From Mesorhizobium sp. LMG 17147 (GTDB lineage Bacteria; Pseudomonadota; Alphaproteobacteria; Rhizobiales; Rhizobiaceae): 64,000 bases of DNA. The stretch lies in NCBI RefSeq assembly GCF_024297145.1, contig NZ_JANCTC010000005.1:62001-126000 (forward strand). Direction: 5' to 3'. This document shows positions 55,683 through 64,000 of the stretch, one piece after another. Made by a program: the position numbers and the translations under genes. Positions within the stretch are counted from its first letter, which is position 1. Each line of letters opens with the position of its first letter. The notes beneath the pieces are model-generated. The model was not told the origin of the DNA. It worked only from the letters and a program-made list of their open reading frames with translations, and did no database searches.

Positions 55683-56498
55683 CTATTCCCCGTGCTGGTG
55701 GCGCAGCCGCTTCTCCAGCGCCCGCATGGCCAGCGACAGGCCGACGGTCAGGATGAGATAGATATAGGCGACGATCGAATAGGTTTCGAAGAAGCGGAAC
55801 GAGCCGGCGGCGTAGATCTTGCCCATCTGGGTGATGTCAGCGACGCCGAGCACCGAGACCAGCGAGGAATCCTTGACCATGGCGACGAAATCATTGCCGA
55901 GCGGCGGCAGGATGGTGCGGATCGCCTGCGGAAAGACGACCAGCCGGAAGCGCTGCGTGCGCGTCAGCCCGAGCGCCTTCGCCGCCTCGATCTGGCCCTT
56001 CTCGACCGCCTGGATGCCGGCGCGGAACACCTCCGAGATGAAGGCGGAATAGCCGATGGTCAGCGCCATGACGGCGCGCCATAAAAGCGAGACGTCGCGT
56101 ACCAGCAGCTCACCGAAGAGGCCGGCGCTTTGCAGCGGCGCCGTCAGCGCGTTCCACGCCGCGACGAAGGCCGGCGCGCCGGCAAAGGCGATCCAGAACA
56201 ACAGCACCAGCATCGGTACGCCGCGGATGATCTCGACGTAGAAGCGGGCGATCTGGCTGAGCCAGCGTGAGCCCGACAGGCCCATCAGCGCGACGCCGAG
56301 CCCGATCGCGCAAGCCAGCGCAAAAGCGACCACGGTGACGAAGATGGTGACGCCGATGCCCTTGGCGACGGTTGCGAAGACCTGGGCATAGAGGTCGCTG
56401 GCAACGATGAAGACGGCGGCGGCCAAGGCGATCGCCACGGCCACGGCAAGCCACCACGGGAAGTCGGATTTGGCCGAGGCGAGAGGCGGCGACGGCAT
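55683..56498 (-). CDS. Amino-acid ABC transporter permease
   Basis: HisM/GlnP-type permease of 271 residues. Five or so membrane helices and the ATPase-contact EAA loop (EKGQIEAAKALGLTRTQRF) followed by PQAIRTILPPLGNDFVAMVK mark the family. It works with the family-3 binding protein encoded upstream at 56765; no ATPase is near. ATG 56498 is preferred to a TTG one codon earlier. Confidence 0.92.
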   Translation of the reverse strand: MPSPPLASAKSDFPWWLAVAVAIALAAAVFIVASDLYAQVFATVAKGIGVTIFVTVVAFALACAIGLGVALMGLSGSRWLSQIARFYVEIIRGVPMLVLLFWIAFAGAPAFVAAWNALTAPLQSAGLFGELLVRDVSLLWRAVMALTIGYSAFISEVFRAGIQAVEKGQIEAAKALGLTRTQRFRLVVFPQAIRTILPPLGNDFVAMVKDSSLVSVLGVADITQMGKIYAAGSFRFFETYSIVAYIYLILTVGLSLAMRALEKRLRHQHGE

Positions 56499-56540
56499 CA
56501 AGCGGTACCGGTGACAGAGTCACGAAGGCAGCGTTCTGTC

Positions 56541-56702
56541 ACACCCCCCTCTGGCCTGCCGGCCATCTCCCCCTCAAGGGGGGAGATCGGCAGCTTTGAC
56601 CTCGCCGCCCGTTCTGCAACACTGAAAGTTAGCGAAAACCGATGCGAAATCCGATCTCCCCCCTTGCGGGGGAGATGGCCGGTAGGCCAGAGGGGGGTGT
56701 AC
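56541..56702. repeat. REP-like palindrome pair, locus 4 (inside an ABC operon)
   Basis: The left copy (56541-56592) reads CACCCCCCTCTGGCCTGCCG and the right copy (56651-56702) is its inversion, ending GGCCAGAGGGGGGTGTACG. The spacer has AAAGTTAGCGAAAACC (56625-56640), like loci 1 and 3. It lies between the binding-protein gene and its permease gene, both minus strand. Confidence 0.87.
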
Positions 56703-56764
56703 GAGCGCAGAGTCAGCGCGAGTTCCCGCGCACAATCGTCATGAAATGCGCGCAACAAGCGGGC

Positions 56765-57562
56765 CTACTGCCCCATCTTGTAGTCGAGGAACCACTTCTT
56801 GTTGAGCGCGTCGAGCGTGCCGTCGGCCTTGAGCGCGGCGATCGCCGCGTTGACCGGCTTCACCAGGTCGGAGCCCTTGGGGAAGATGAAGCCGAAATCC
56901 TCGGTGCCGAGCGGCCCGCCGATCAGCTTCAGCCCGCCATTGGACGCATCGACATAGCCCTTGCCGGCAGTGCCGTCGGTGAGCACGACATCGACGTCGC
57001 CGGCCTTCAGCGCCTGCACCGTCGCGCCGAATGTCTCGAACAGCTTTATGCGCGGGTTCTGCTCATTGCCGTCGAGCACGCTGTAGACGGCGGTGTAGAA
57101 CGGCGTGGTGCCGGCCTGCGCACCGATCAGCCCGTCCTTGAAGGCAGCGAACGTCTTGGCATCGGTGAAGCGTTTCTCGTCGCCGCGCACCAGCATGAAC
57201 TGTTCCGAGCGCATATAGGGATCGGAGAAATCGACCTTCTGCTTGCGGTCGTCCTTGATGGTGATGCCGGTCATGCCGATGTTGTATTGATTGTCGGAAA
57301 CCGCCTGGATCATCGCGTCCCACGAGGTGTTCTGATACTCGACCTTGAAGTTCAGCCGTTTGGCGATCTCGTTCATCGCGTCATATTCCCAACCGATCTG
57401 CTTACCGGTCTTGGCATCGATGAACTGCAGCGGCGGATAGGCGTTTTCGGTCACCACCACCACTTTCCTGCCGCCAAGATCGGGCAGCGCCTGCGCCAGG
57501 GCCGCGATGGGCACGAGAAGGCAAGCCAGCAGGCCGGCCAGCAGCAGTTTCGATTTGGTCAT
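56765..57562 (-). CDS. Family 3 amino-acid-binding protein
   Basis: Periplasmic polar-amino-acid-binding protein of 265 residues. Signal peptide [20 protein letters not shown] is followed by [40 protein letters not shown] and [20 protein letters not shown], the SBP_bac_3 core. ATG 57562 with GGGAGC upstream begins at the signal peptide; the frame remains open far upstream without a credible start. The transporter's permease follows after a repeat-filled 266-base gap. Confidence 0.94.
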   Translation of the reverse strand: MTKSKLLLAGLLACLLVPIAALAQALPDLGGRKVVVVTENAYPPLQFIDAKTGKQIGWEYDAMNEIAKRLNFKVEYQNTSWDAMIQAVSDNQYNIGMTGITIKDDRKQKVDFSDPYMRSEQFMLVRGDEKRFTDAKTFAAFKDGLIGAQAGTTPFYTAVYSVLDGNEQNPRIKLFETFGATVQALKAGDVDVVLTDGTAGKGYVDASNGGLKLIGGPLGTEDFGFIFPKGSDLVKPVNAAIAALKADGTLDALNKKWFLDYKMGQ

Positions 57563-57767
57563 GACACGCTCCCCAGGAACTGAACCGCCTCGATCGACCG
57601 AGGCATGCAGGAAATCCGGCGCCGACTTTAACTTTCCGCAGGCGCCTTGCAAGCCGCTCCGATGCGCCGCTCGGCACGAAAATGAGTTTCCAATGCTTTC
57701 AATAGCGGCATTACGGAACGATCCGTATCGATTGCGGACCGGCAAAATCGAATCCACCTGGCGAAAC

Positions 57768-57790
57768 AAAAAGGCGGCCGAAGCCGCCTT
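57768..57790 (-). terminator. Rho-independent terminator of rplS
   Basis: On the minus strand AAGGCGGCTTCGGCCGCC forms a GC-rich hairpin with TTCG loop, followed by TTTTTGTTTC. It lies 28 bases after the rplS stop. Confidence 0.88.
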
Positions 57791-57817
57791 TCCGAAACCA
57801 TGGGTTTTGACGACGCC

Positions 57818-58357
57818 TTATTCGGCGGCAGCTGCTTCCGCGGCCTTGGCGGCCTCGTCGGCGGCCTTCTTCTCGGCGGCGTCCTGCGCGGCCTTCTCGG
57901 CGGCCAGCGCCTGGGCGGCCGCCACCTTCTCGGCCTCGATGCGCGCCTTCTCGGCGTTCAGCGCATCGCGCTCTTCGTCGTTGAGCTTGCGGGCGCGCAC
58001 GCCGGTGTTTTCCGAAATACGCGCCGATTTGCCGCGACGATCGCGCAGATAATAAAGCTTGGCGCGACGCACCTTGCCGCGGCGCACGATCTCGACGCCC
58101 TCGACCATCGGCGAATAGACGGGGAACACCCGCTCCACGCCTTCGCCGTAGGAGATCTTGCGGACGGTGAAATTTTCCTGGAAGCCGGCACCGGCGCGGG
58201 CGATAACGACACCCTCATAGGCCTGGACGCGGGTGCGGGTGCCTTCGGTCACACGGACCTGGACGCGCACGGTGTCGCCGGGCTGGAATTCGGGAAGCTT
58301 GCGCTTGGCTTCGATCTTGGCGGCCTGCTCGGCCTCGAGCTGACGGAGGATGTCCAT
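57818..58357 (-). CDS. rplS: 50S ribosomal protein L19, with extended C-terminus
   Basis: Ribosomal protein of 179 residues at the 30S-50S interface. The first 115 residues are a normal L19: [57 protein letters not shown] and [18 protein letters not shown]. The last 60 residues are an Ala/Glu/Lys-rich helix ([20 protein letters not shown] and further), longer than usual but of a kind found in Rhizobiales. A terminator follows the stop. Confidence 0.97.
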   Translation of the reverse strand: MDILRQLEAEQAAKIEAKRKLPEFQPGDTVRVQVRVTEGTRTRVQAYEGVVIARAGAGFQENFTVRKISYGEGVERVFPVYSPMVEGVEIVRRGKVRRAKLYYLRDRRGKSARISENTGVRARKLNDEERDALNAEKARIEAEKVAAAQALAAEKAAQDAAEKKAADEAAKAAEAAAAE

Positions 58358-58713
58358 CTCAATAATCCACTTCTTGTTCTTCCGACAGTCAGAGCGTCCG
58401 ACACTCGCCTTGCAGTCGCATCGACCGCTCGGCTATGCCCTTCGTTCGAGAACTTCTGTTCGAGAACATCGGGCAGGGGCGACTACACCGTCACTGTTGA
58501 CGGGTCCGGGAGAATTTTCTTCCGGTTCGGCGCGCACATACAGCTATTTCGGCGCTTTGTCACGCCTTCGCTGGCTCTTTTTTGGCGCTGCTTCTTTTTG
58601 GCTGGCGCCGCTGTGGCAATCCCGTGATCGCTTGTGGTCCAGGGGGTTGCGCCCGCGCGTCAAGCTTTCTAAGCCGGAAGATAAGCATTTTTCCTCCAGC
58701 GACGACACCCCTC
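58358..58713. other. 356-base divergent region between rplS and TauE gene
   Basis: It should contain the rplS promoter and leader on the minus strand and the TauE promoter on the plus strand. No gene is supported and no classic leader hairpin is obvious. In-frame upstream codons for the TauE gene exist but have no ribosome site. Confidence 0.5.
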
Positions 58714-59466
58714 ATGCCAATCTTGGACGCGGTCCTGCTCTTTCTCGCCGGCTTTCTATCAGGTGCGGTCAACGCCGTTGCCGGCGGCGGCACGTTCATA
58801 ACCTTTGGCGCCATGACCCTGGCCGGCCTGCCGCCGATCGTCGCCAACGCGACATCGTCGGTGACGCAATTTCCTGGCTATATCACCTCGACGCTGGCCT
58901 ATTGGCACGACATCAAGCATTTCTGGCGCGGCGCACTGCTGCTCAGCCTCATTTCGGCTCTCGGTGCGCTGTCTGGCGCGCTCATCCTTCTAGGCCTCGA
59001 CAACCCGTCGTTCCGCGCCTTGGTGCCGTGGCTGCTGCTGGCGGCAACAGCGTTGTTCGCTGCCGGACCATGGCTGAAGCCGGCGCCCAAGCCGGAGCAT
59101 GAGGCCGCGGTGGGGTCGCTGGTCGGGTCGCTGGCGCAGTTCGCCACCGCCGTCTATGGCGGCTTCTTCGGCGCCGGCATGGGCGTCATGATGCTGGCGA
59201 CGCTCGGTCTAACCCAGTCCGGCGATTATCATCGGCTGAACGCATTGAAGAACATGCTGGCCGTGGTCATCGCTGCGGTTGCCATCCTGGTCTTCGTCTC
59301 TGGCGGCGTCATCGCCTGGCTGCAGGCGATCATCATGATCCCGGGTGGCGCGCTCGGCGGCTATGCCGGCGTCTGGATCGCCAGGCGCGTGCCGCAGAAC
59401 GCGGTGCGCGGCTTCGTCATTGCCGTCGGCCTGTTCCTGGCCTTCTACTATTTCGATAAGGGCTGA
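58714..59466 (+). CDS. TauE/SafE-family anion transporter
   Basis: Membrane protein of 250 residues with seven or eight helices. [20 protein letters not shown] at the N-terminus is the family signature; [20 protein letters not shown] and [20 protein letters not shown] mark the repeat in the second half. Family members export sulfite, sulfoacetate and similar anions. ATG 58714 starts just before helix 1. It is opposed to and overlaps the end of trmD by 19 bases. Confidence 0.92.
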   Translation: MPILDAVLLFLAGFLSGAVNAVAGGGTFITFGAMTLAGLPPIVANATSSVTQFPGYITSTLAYWHDIKHFWRGALLLSLISALGALSGALILLGLDNPSFRALVPWLLLAATALFAAGPWLKPAPKPEHEAAVGSLVGSLAQFATAVYGGFFGAGMGVMMLATLGLTQSGDYHRLNALKNMLAVVIAAVAILVFVSGGVIAWLQAIIMIPGGALGGYAGVWIARRVPQNAVRGFVIAVGLFLAFYYFDKG

Positions 59467-60146
59467 GCGGCTAAAAGATCCGGCCGTCGCTCCTTCGTCA
59501 GCCTCTCCGCTTCGGCCCGCCGCCACGCCGCGATCTTGCTGTGATTGCCCGAAATCAACACTTCGGGAATCGGCCGGCCCTCGAATTCCTGCGGCCGCGT
59601 ATAATGCGGATGTTCGAGCAGGCCGTTTTCAAAGCTCTCTTCCTCGCCCGATACCGCATTGCCCATCACGCCGGGTAGCAGGCGCACCACGGCGTCGAGC
59701 AGCACGAGTGCCGCCGGCTCGCCGCCGGACAGGATGAAATCGCCGATCGAGACTTCCTCGAGGCCTCGCGATTCGATGACCCGCTGGTCGACGCCTTCGA
59801 AGCGGCCGCAGACGATCACCGCACCCGGCCCGGCGGCGAGCTCACGCACACGGCGCTGTGTCAGCGGCTTGCCGCGAGGGCTCATCAGCAGGCGCGGACG
59901 TGGATCGCCTGCCGGCGAGGCATGGTCGATAGCGCTGGCCAGCACGTCTGCCCGCATCACCATGCCGGCGCCGCCGCCGGCCGGCGTGTCGTCCACGGTC
60001 CGGTGACGATCGCGGGCAAAGTCGCGGATCTGGATCGTTTGGAGCGACCAAATGCCGGTCTCGAGCGCGCGGCCGGCCAGCGACAGGCCAAGCGCGCCGG
60101 GAAACATCTCGGGATAGAGCGTCAGCACCGAAGCCGAAAAACTCAC
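59448..60146 (-). CDS. trmD: tRNA (guanine-N1)-methyltransferase
   Basis: Methylates G37 of tRNAs reading CNN codons, preventing frameshifts. The 232-residue SPOUT-fold protein has [18 protein letters not shown], the catalytic [19 protein letters not shown] and trefoil-knot motifs [20 protein letters not shown] and [40 protein letters not shown] is in place. ATG 60146 overlaps the rimM stop. Confidence 0.97.
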   Translation of the reverse strand: MSFSASVLTLYPEMFPGALGLSLAGRALETGIWSLQTIQIRDFARDRHRTVDDTPAGGGAGMVMRADVLASAIDHASPAGDPRPRLLMSPRGKPLTQRRVRELAAGPGAVIVCGRFEGVDQRVIESRGLEEVSIGDFILSGGEPAALVLLDAVVRLLPGVMGNAVSGEEESFENGLLEHPHYTRPQEFEGRPIPEVLISGNHSKIAAWRRAEAERLTKERRPDLLAAQPLSK

Positions 60147-60742
60147 CGGTTGCCTCCGGCGTCCCTCGGCCCGCGCGGCCTGCCCTTGGGGTCGAAGCTG
60201 TCGCGCTCGGCAGACTCTCCGTCCTCGTCCTCGACCAACCCTGCCGCAGCCGGATCGATGCGGACAAAGCCGCCGGCGATCGACACTTCCGGAACAGCGG
60301 CCTGCGTGAACGGGATAAGCACGCCTTTGCGCCCCGCCAGCGTCACGTCGAGAATGTCGCCGCCGCCAAAATTATGCACGGCGACGACCTTGCCGATAAT
60401 GGCACCGGTGTCGTCCTTGACCTCCAGCCCGACGAGATCGGCGTGGTAGAATTCGTCCTCTTCGCCCTCATCAGGCAACACCGAACGGTCGACAAACAAT
60501 TCGGTGCCGGCAAGCGCCTCGGCGGCATTGCGATCGTTGACGCCTTTGAAGCGCACCACCACGACGGTGTTGGCAGGCCTGATGTCGACGATCTGGAAGG
60601 CGCGGCCATCCCTGGCGTAGAGCGGACCGTAATCGGCCAGCGCCAGCGGGTCGCCGGTAAAGCTCTTGACGCGCAATTCGCCCTTGATGCCGTGCGCGGC
60701 ACCGATTACGGCCATCTGGACGGGGTTTTGCGGTTTGCTCAT
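60143..60742 (-). CDS. rimM: Ribosome maturation factor
   Basis: 16S rRNA processing factor of 199 residues. [20 protein letters not shown] is the RimM N-terminal beta-barrel start; [20 protein letters not shown] and [20 protein letters not shown] fall in the PRC-like C-terminal domain. A charged C-terminal tail extends past the domain. The usual preceding gene rpsP is absent. Confidence 0.95.
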   Translation of the reverse strand: MSKPQNPVQMAVIGAAHGIKGELRVKSFTGDPLALADYGPLYARDGRAFQIVDIRPANTVVVVRFKGVNDRNAAEALAGTELFVDRSVLPDEGEEDEFYHADLVGLEVKDDTGAIIGKVVAVHNFGGGDILDVTLAGRKGVLIPFTQAAVPEVSIAGGFVRIDPAAAGLVEDEDGESAERDSFDPKGRPRGPRDAGGNR

Positions 60743-60857
60743 CTGCGGAAAATCCTTTGCCTTGCTCTAACCCCAGCCCATCGTCATTTCAATGATGCCG
60801 CTCTTCACCGCTTACTAACCCGCATGCCGGAAGATGGCCGGGAACTGGAAGAGCGCA

Positions 60858-61796
60858 ATGCAGGAATTCCTCATACCGGCAAAACCCGATCTTCAGGCGG
60901 CGCGCGAGGCCTGGCTGAAGATGCTGGCGCGCGAACGCCGGCTGTCGCCCGAAACCGTCGAGGCCTATGAGCGCGACACGCGCCAGTTCCTGCATTTCCT
61001 GACCGGCCATTGCGGCGGCTCGCCCGGTATTTCAGACATCGCCGATCTGCGCCCAGCCGATCTGCGCGGCTTTCTCGCTGCCCGCCGTGCCGAGGGCGCC
61101 GGCGCCCGCACGCTCGGGCGCGGGCTGGCCGGCATCCGCTCGCTGCTGCGTTTCCTGGAACGGCGCGGCCTCGCCAATGCGGCAGGTGCGGCAGCCTTGC
61201 GCGCACCGCGGCAGCCGAAATCGCTGCCCAAGCCGCTGACCGCAAGCGATGCAAAACACGTCGTCTCGGTGGAAGGCCAACTGGCGGAGGAGCCGTGGAT
61301 TGCCGCGCGCAACGCCGCCGTGCTGACTCTGCTTTATGGGTCCGGCTTGCGGATCTCCGAGGCGCTCGGCCTGTCGGGCGCCGATCTGTCCTCACCTGGT
61401 GATACTGTGCTGCGCGTCACCGGCAAGGGCGGCAAGACGCGGCTGGTGCCGGTGCTGCCGGTGGCGCTGCGGGCGATTGCCGAATACCGCCGCCTCTGCC
61501 CCTGGCATCTCGATCCCAAGGGCCTGCTGTTTCGCGGTGCCCGCGGCGGCCCGCTCAACCCGGCGATCGTCCAGCGCGACATGGCCAAGCTGCGCTCGGC
61601 GCTCAACCTGCCCGACACCGCGACGCCGCATGCGCTGCGCCATTCTTTCGCCACGCATCTGCTTGGGCGCGGCGGCGACCTGCGCACCATCCAGGAGTTG
61701 CTCGGCCACGCCAGCCTGTCGACAACCCAGATATACACCGGCGTCGACACCGCGAGGCTGCTCGAGATTTACGAAGCAGCTCATCCTCGTGCGTGA
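60858..61796 (+). CDS. XerC/XerD-type tyrosine recombinase
   Basis: Site-specific recombinase of 312 residues for chromosome dimer resolution. Catalytic residues are Arg165 (YGSGLRISEALGL), Lys190 (VTGKGGKTRLVPV), His258 and Arg261 (PHALRHSFATHLLG), His284 (LLGHASLSTTQ) and nucleophile Tyr293 (QIYTGVD). Length and sequence suggest the XerC group but XerD cannot be excluded. ATG 60858 is chosen because AAGAG lies at correct spacing; ATG 60834 is possible. FtsK, its partner in dif recombination, is also in the window. Confidence 0.92.
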   Translation: MQEFLIPAKPDLQAAREAWLKMLARERRLSPETVEAYERDTRQFLHFLTGHCGGSPGISDIADLRPADLRGFLAARRAEGAGARTLGRGLAGIRSLLRFLERRGLANAAGAAALRAPRQPKSLPKPLTASDAKHVVSVEGQLAEEPWIAARNAAVLTLLYGSGLRISEALGLSGADLSSPGDTVLRVTGKGGKTRLVPVLPVALRAIAEYRRLCPWHLDPKGLLFRGARGGPLNPAIVQRDMAKLRSALNLPDTATPHALRHSFATHLLGRGGDLRTIQELLGHASLSTTQIYTGVDTARLLEIYEAAHPRA

Positions 61797-61881
61797 CGGA
61801 CGCTTGAATCGGTGACGATCTCGCAACAATTTTGATGCGCCGATTAACCGTTTTGCCGCTTTTTGCGCCTACAAGCGCAGC

Positions 61882-62949
61882 ATGAAACGCCTCATCGCCA
61901 TCGCCGACCGCGCGACCCAAGTGTCGCTGAAGCTGCTCGTCGCGCTCAACGCCCTGTTTTTCCTCTCCTTCCTCATCATCGCGCTGCTCGCCGCGGCCAA
62001 GGCACGCGCCGAGACCCCGGTCTGCGCCGGTACCGATATGCTGAGCGCGCTGCAAAAGAACGACCCGGCTGGCTACCGCAAGATCGAGGCGGACGCGGCA
62101 GCAACACCGAACGGCAAGGGCTTGCTGTGGAAGCTCGAAAAATCAGGCGAAAAACCGTCCTTCCTGTTCGGCACCATGCACCTTACCGACCCGCGCGTCA
62201 CCACGCTGCCACCCGCCGCGCAGAAGGCGTTCGATGCAGCTGGCACCGTCATCATCGAGACCACCGAAGTGCTCGACAAGCAGAAGATGATGGCAGCATT
62301 GCTGAAAGAGCCGGATCTGATGATGTTCACCGACAAGACGACGCTTTCATCGCTGCTGTCGCCGGAGGATGCGGCGGTGGTCGACAAGGCGCTCGACGCG
62401 CGTGGCATCCCGCCAGCGACCGTCGCCAAGATGAAACCTTGGTTGCTGTCGGCGATGGTGGCGCTACCAGCATGCGAAGTCGCCCGCCAGGCTGGCGGCG
62501 CGCCGGTGCTCGACGTCAAGCTTGCCAAGGACGCCGAGGCTGCAGGCAAATCAGTCGAGGGACTGGAGACAATCGCCGACCAGCTGCGCGCCATGGCTTC
62601 GCTGCCGATCGCCTTTCACCTGAAGGGGCTGGTCGATACGCTGAAGCTTGGCGACAAGGTGAACGACGTCAACGAAACCATGATCGTGCTTTACCGCCGT
62701 GGCGACACTGGCATGTACGTACCGCTGTTTCGGGCTGTCGTCCCCGAACAGGTCGACGACCAATCGGGTTACGCCGAATTCGAGCAGACCATGATCACCA
62801 GCCGCAACAGGGTGATGGTTGATCGTGCAGCGCCGATCCTCGCCCACGGCAATGTCTTCATGGCGGTCGGCGCCATGCACCTTCCCGGAGCGCAAGGCTT
62901 GGTCGAGGGTTTCCGCAAGACCGGCTATACGGTGACTGCCGTCAACTGA
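61882..62949 (+). CDS. TraB/GumN-family protein
   Basis: Protein of 355 residues with an N-terminal membrane anchor (LLVALNALFFLSFLIIALLA). The TraB/GumN (ChaN-like protease) motifs are SFLFGTMHLTDPRVTTLPPA with Gly-Thr-x-His, IIETTEVLD, the ALPACEVA segment, and FMAVGAMHLPGAQGLVEGFR with the second Gly-x-x-His. Members are proposed metalloproteases or haem-binding proteins; a periplasmic role is likely. It stands alone on the plus strand. Confidence 0.9.
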   Translation: MKRLIAIADRATQVSLKLLVALNALFFLSFLIIALLAAAKARAETPVCAGTDMLSALQKNDPAGYRKIEADAAATPNGKGLLWKLEKSGEKPSFLFGTMHLTDPRVTTLPPAAQKAFDAAGTVIIETTEVLDKQKMMAALLKEPDLMMFTDKTTLSSLLSPEDAAVVDKALDARGIPPATVAKMKPWLLSAMVALPACEVARQAGGAPVLDVKLAKDAEAAGKSVEGLETIADQLRAMASLPIAFHLKGLVDTLKLGDKVNDVNETMIVLYRRGDTGMYVPLFRAVVPEQVDDQSGYAEFEQTMITSRNRVMVDRAAPILAHGNVFMAVGAMHLPGAQGLVEGFRKTGYTVTAVN

Positions 62950-63225
62950 ACAACACGCCGGAGTTGCACACCGAATCATCGCCACGCCTGGGTCAACCCC
63001 TACTCGCGGCGCGACGGCGGACCAGCCGCGCTTCGTGTCAAGAAACTGAAAAAGGTTCGCTTTGGCTCGACCGAACCCATTTTGCGGTGGAAATGCATGC
63101 CTGCAAGCGATTCCGGATCAGAATTGCCCTGTTTTCGGCGTTTTCAACGCCTAATGTGAAACCGATTCAACGATTGTACGTTGATGGCTATTACTTGATG
63201 TTTTTCATCCACGGAGGACACTTTT

Positions 63226-63576
63226 ATGGCGAACACACCCAATCCGAACGACCCATTCACCTCGCCGGGCTCCGCGCGGCCAAGCGGCGGCGGCAGCGGC
63301 TGGCTGATTGCCCTGGTCGTCGTTATCCTGGCAATTGTCGCCTATTATGTTTTTGGAAGACGTAGCGAGGCACCTGCGCCTGCCGAACCGCCCGCAGCCA
63401 GCACACCAGCTCCGGCCCCAGCGCCCGCCGAGCCGATGAAACCAGCCGAACCGGCTCCTGCGCCAGCTCCGGCAACACCCGCTCCGGCTCCCGCTCCGGC
63501 AGAGCCTGCACCCGCTCCGGCCCCTGCGCCAGCCCCGGCCCCGGCACCAGCACCAGCACCTGCCCCGGCTCAGTGA
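63226..63576 (+). CDS. Membrane-anchored Ala-Pro-rich protein
   Basis: Protein of 116 residues. A short polar N-terminus (PNPNDPFTSPGSARPSGG) precedes one membrane helix (WLIALVVVILAIVAYYVFG), and the remaining 70 residues are a tandem Ala-Pro/Pro-Ala-rich stretch that could span the periplasm as an extended rod. GGAGGA precedes the ATG and a strong terminator follows. No enzymatic domain; function unknown. Confidence 0.82.
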   Translation: MANTPNPNDPFTSPGSARPSGGGSGWLIALVVVILAIVAYYVFGRRSEAPAPAEPPAASTPAPAPAPAEPMKPAEPAPAPAPATPAPAPAPAEPAPAPAPAPAPAPAPAPAPAPAQ

Positions 63577-63599
63577 TCAAACTGCTGATTTGATATAAG

Positions 63600-63633
63600 A
63601 ACGGCCCGCTGAAAAGCGGGCCGTTTTGTTTTT
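63600..63633 (+). terminator. Rho-independent terminator
   Basis: AACGGCCCGCTGAAAAGCGG GCCGTT then TTGTTTTT: stem of ten pairs and a T run, 24 bases after the Ala-Pro protein stop. The stem is nearly symmetrical so it may also serve lpdA from the other side, although its T run favours plus. Confidence 0.92.
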
Positions 63634-63694
63634 GGGAGCAGCCGTCGAGGGCTTTGGACGTTTCAGCCAATCTCTAAGGTTTGCGATTCACCGC

Positions 63695-64000
<306 letters not shown>

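Overview
The window is GC-rich, densely packed DNA from an alphaproteobacterium of the order Rhizobiales, most like Mesorhizobium. The assignment rests on content, not on a database search: a MucR/Ros-type regulator, a CenR/OtpR-type response regulator paired with a cyclic-nucleotide-binding protein, hemC-hemD-Mic60-HemY opposite tsaD, a glnK-amtB pair, sdhC-sdhD-sdhA-sdhB, several sugar ABC importers, and families of palindromic intergenic repeats. No rRNA, tRNA, CRISPR array, phage or insertion-sequence transposase was seen. Both edge genes are cut: a sugar-binding protein on the left and dihydrolipoyl dehydrogenase on the right.

Layout. 1-6.5 kb: a truncated sugar-binding protein gene diverges from an apparent operon of cytoplasmic GH15 glucoamylase, gnd, zwf and a ROK glucokinase-like protein. 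This would release glucose from glucans, phosphorylate it and oxidise it for NADPH. 6.6-10.1 kb: MucR regulator, MFS exporter, glutamine amidotransferase, TerB-like protein. 10.1-19.6 kb: HemY-like and Mic60-like membrane proteins with hemD and hemC on the minus strand; tsaD, gpsA, YciI, EVE, methyltransferase and DUF1761 genes on the plus strand. 19.6-23 kb: LysR, DUF1127, L,D-transpeptidase, CenR and its CNMP-binding partner.

23-33.2 kb is the main accessory block, a divergent carbohydrate locus. The minus arm encodes a DeoR repressor, an FGGY kinase, a ribose-type ABC importer and a tagatose/psicose 3-epimerase-like protein. The plus arm encodes a class II aldolase, a second FGGY kinase of the D-ribulokinase-like type and a HAD-IIA phosphatase. 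Together they look like a complete uptake, epimerisation, phosphorylation and aldol-cleavage route for a sugar or polyol that I cannot identify.

33-64 kb is mainly housekeeping: xthA, LolA-like, ftsK, glnK-amtB with a sigma-54-like promoter, tesB, a UbiH-type hydroxylase, OsmC, YceH, the sdh operon with a DUF3052 gene wedged between sdhA and sdhB, MliC lipoprotein, two tandem diguanylate cyclases, leuC, an amino-acid ABC system, rimM-trmD and rplS separated by an opposed TauE gene, a XerC/D recombinase, a TraB/GumN protein, and the end of lpdA. Three TTAA-N7-TTAA sequences resembling CtrA boxes lie in intergenic DNA; the clearest is upstream of ftsK.
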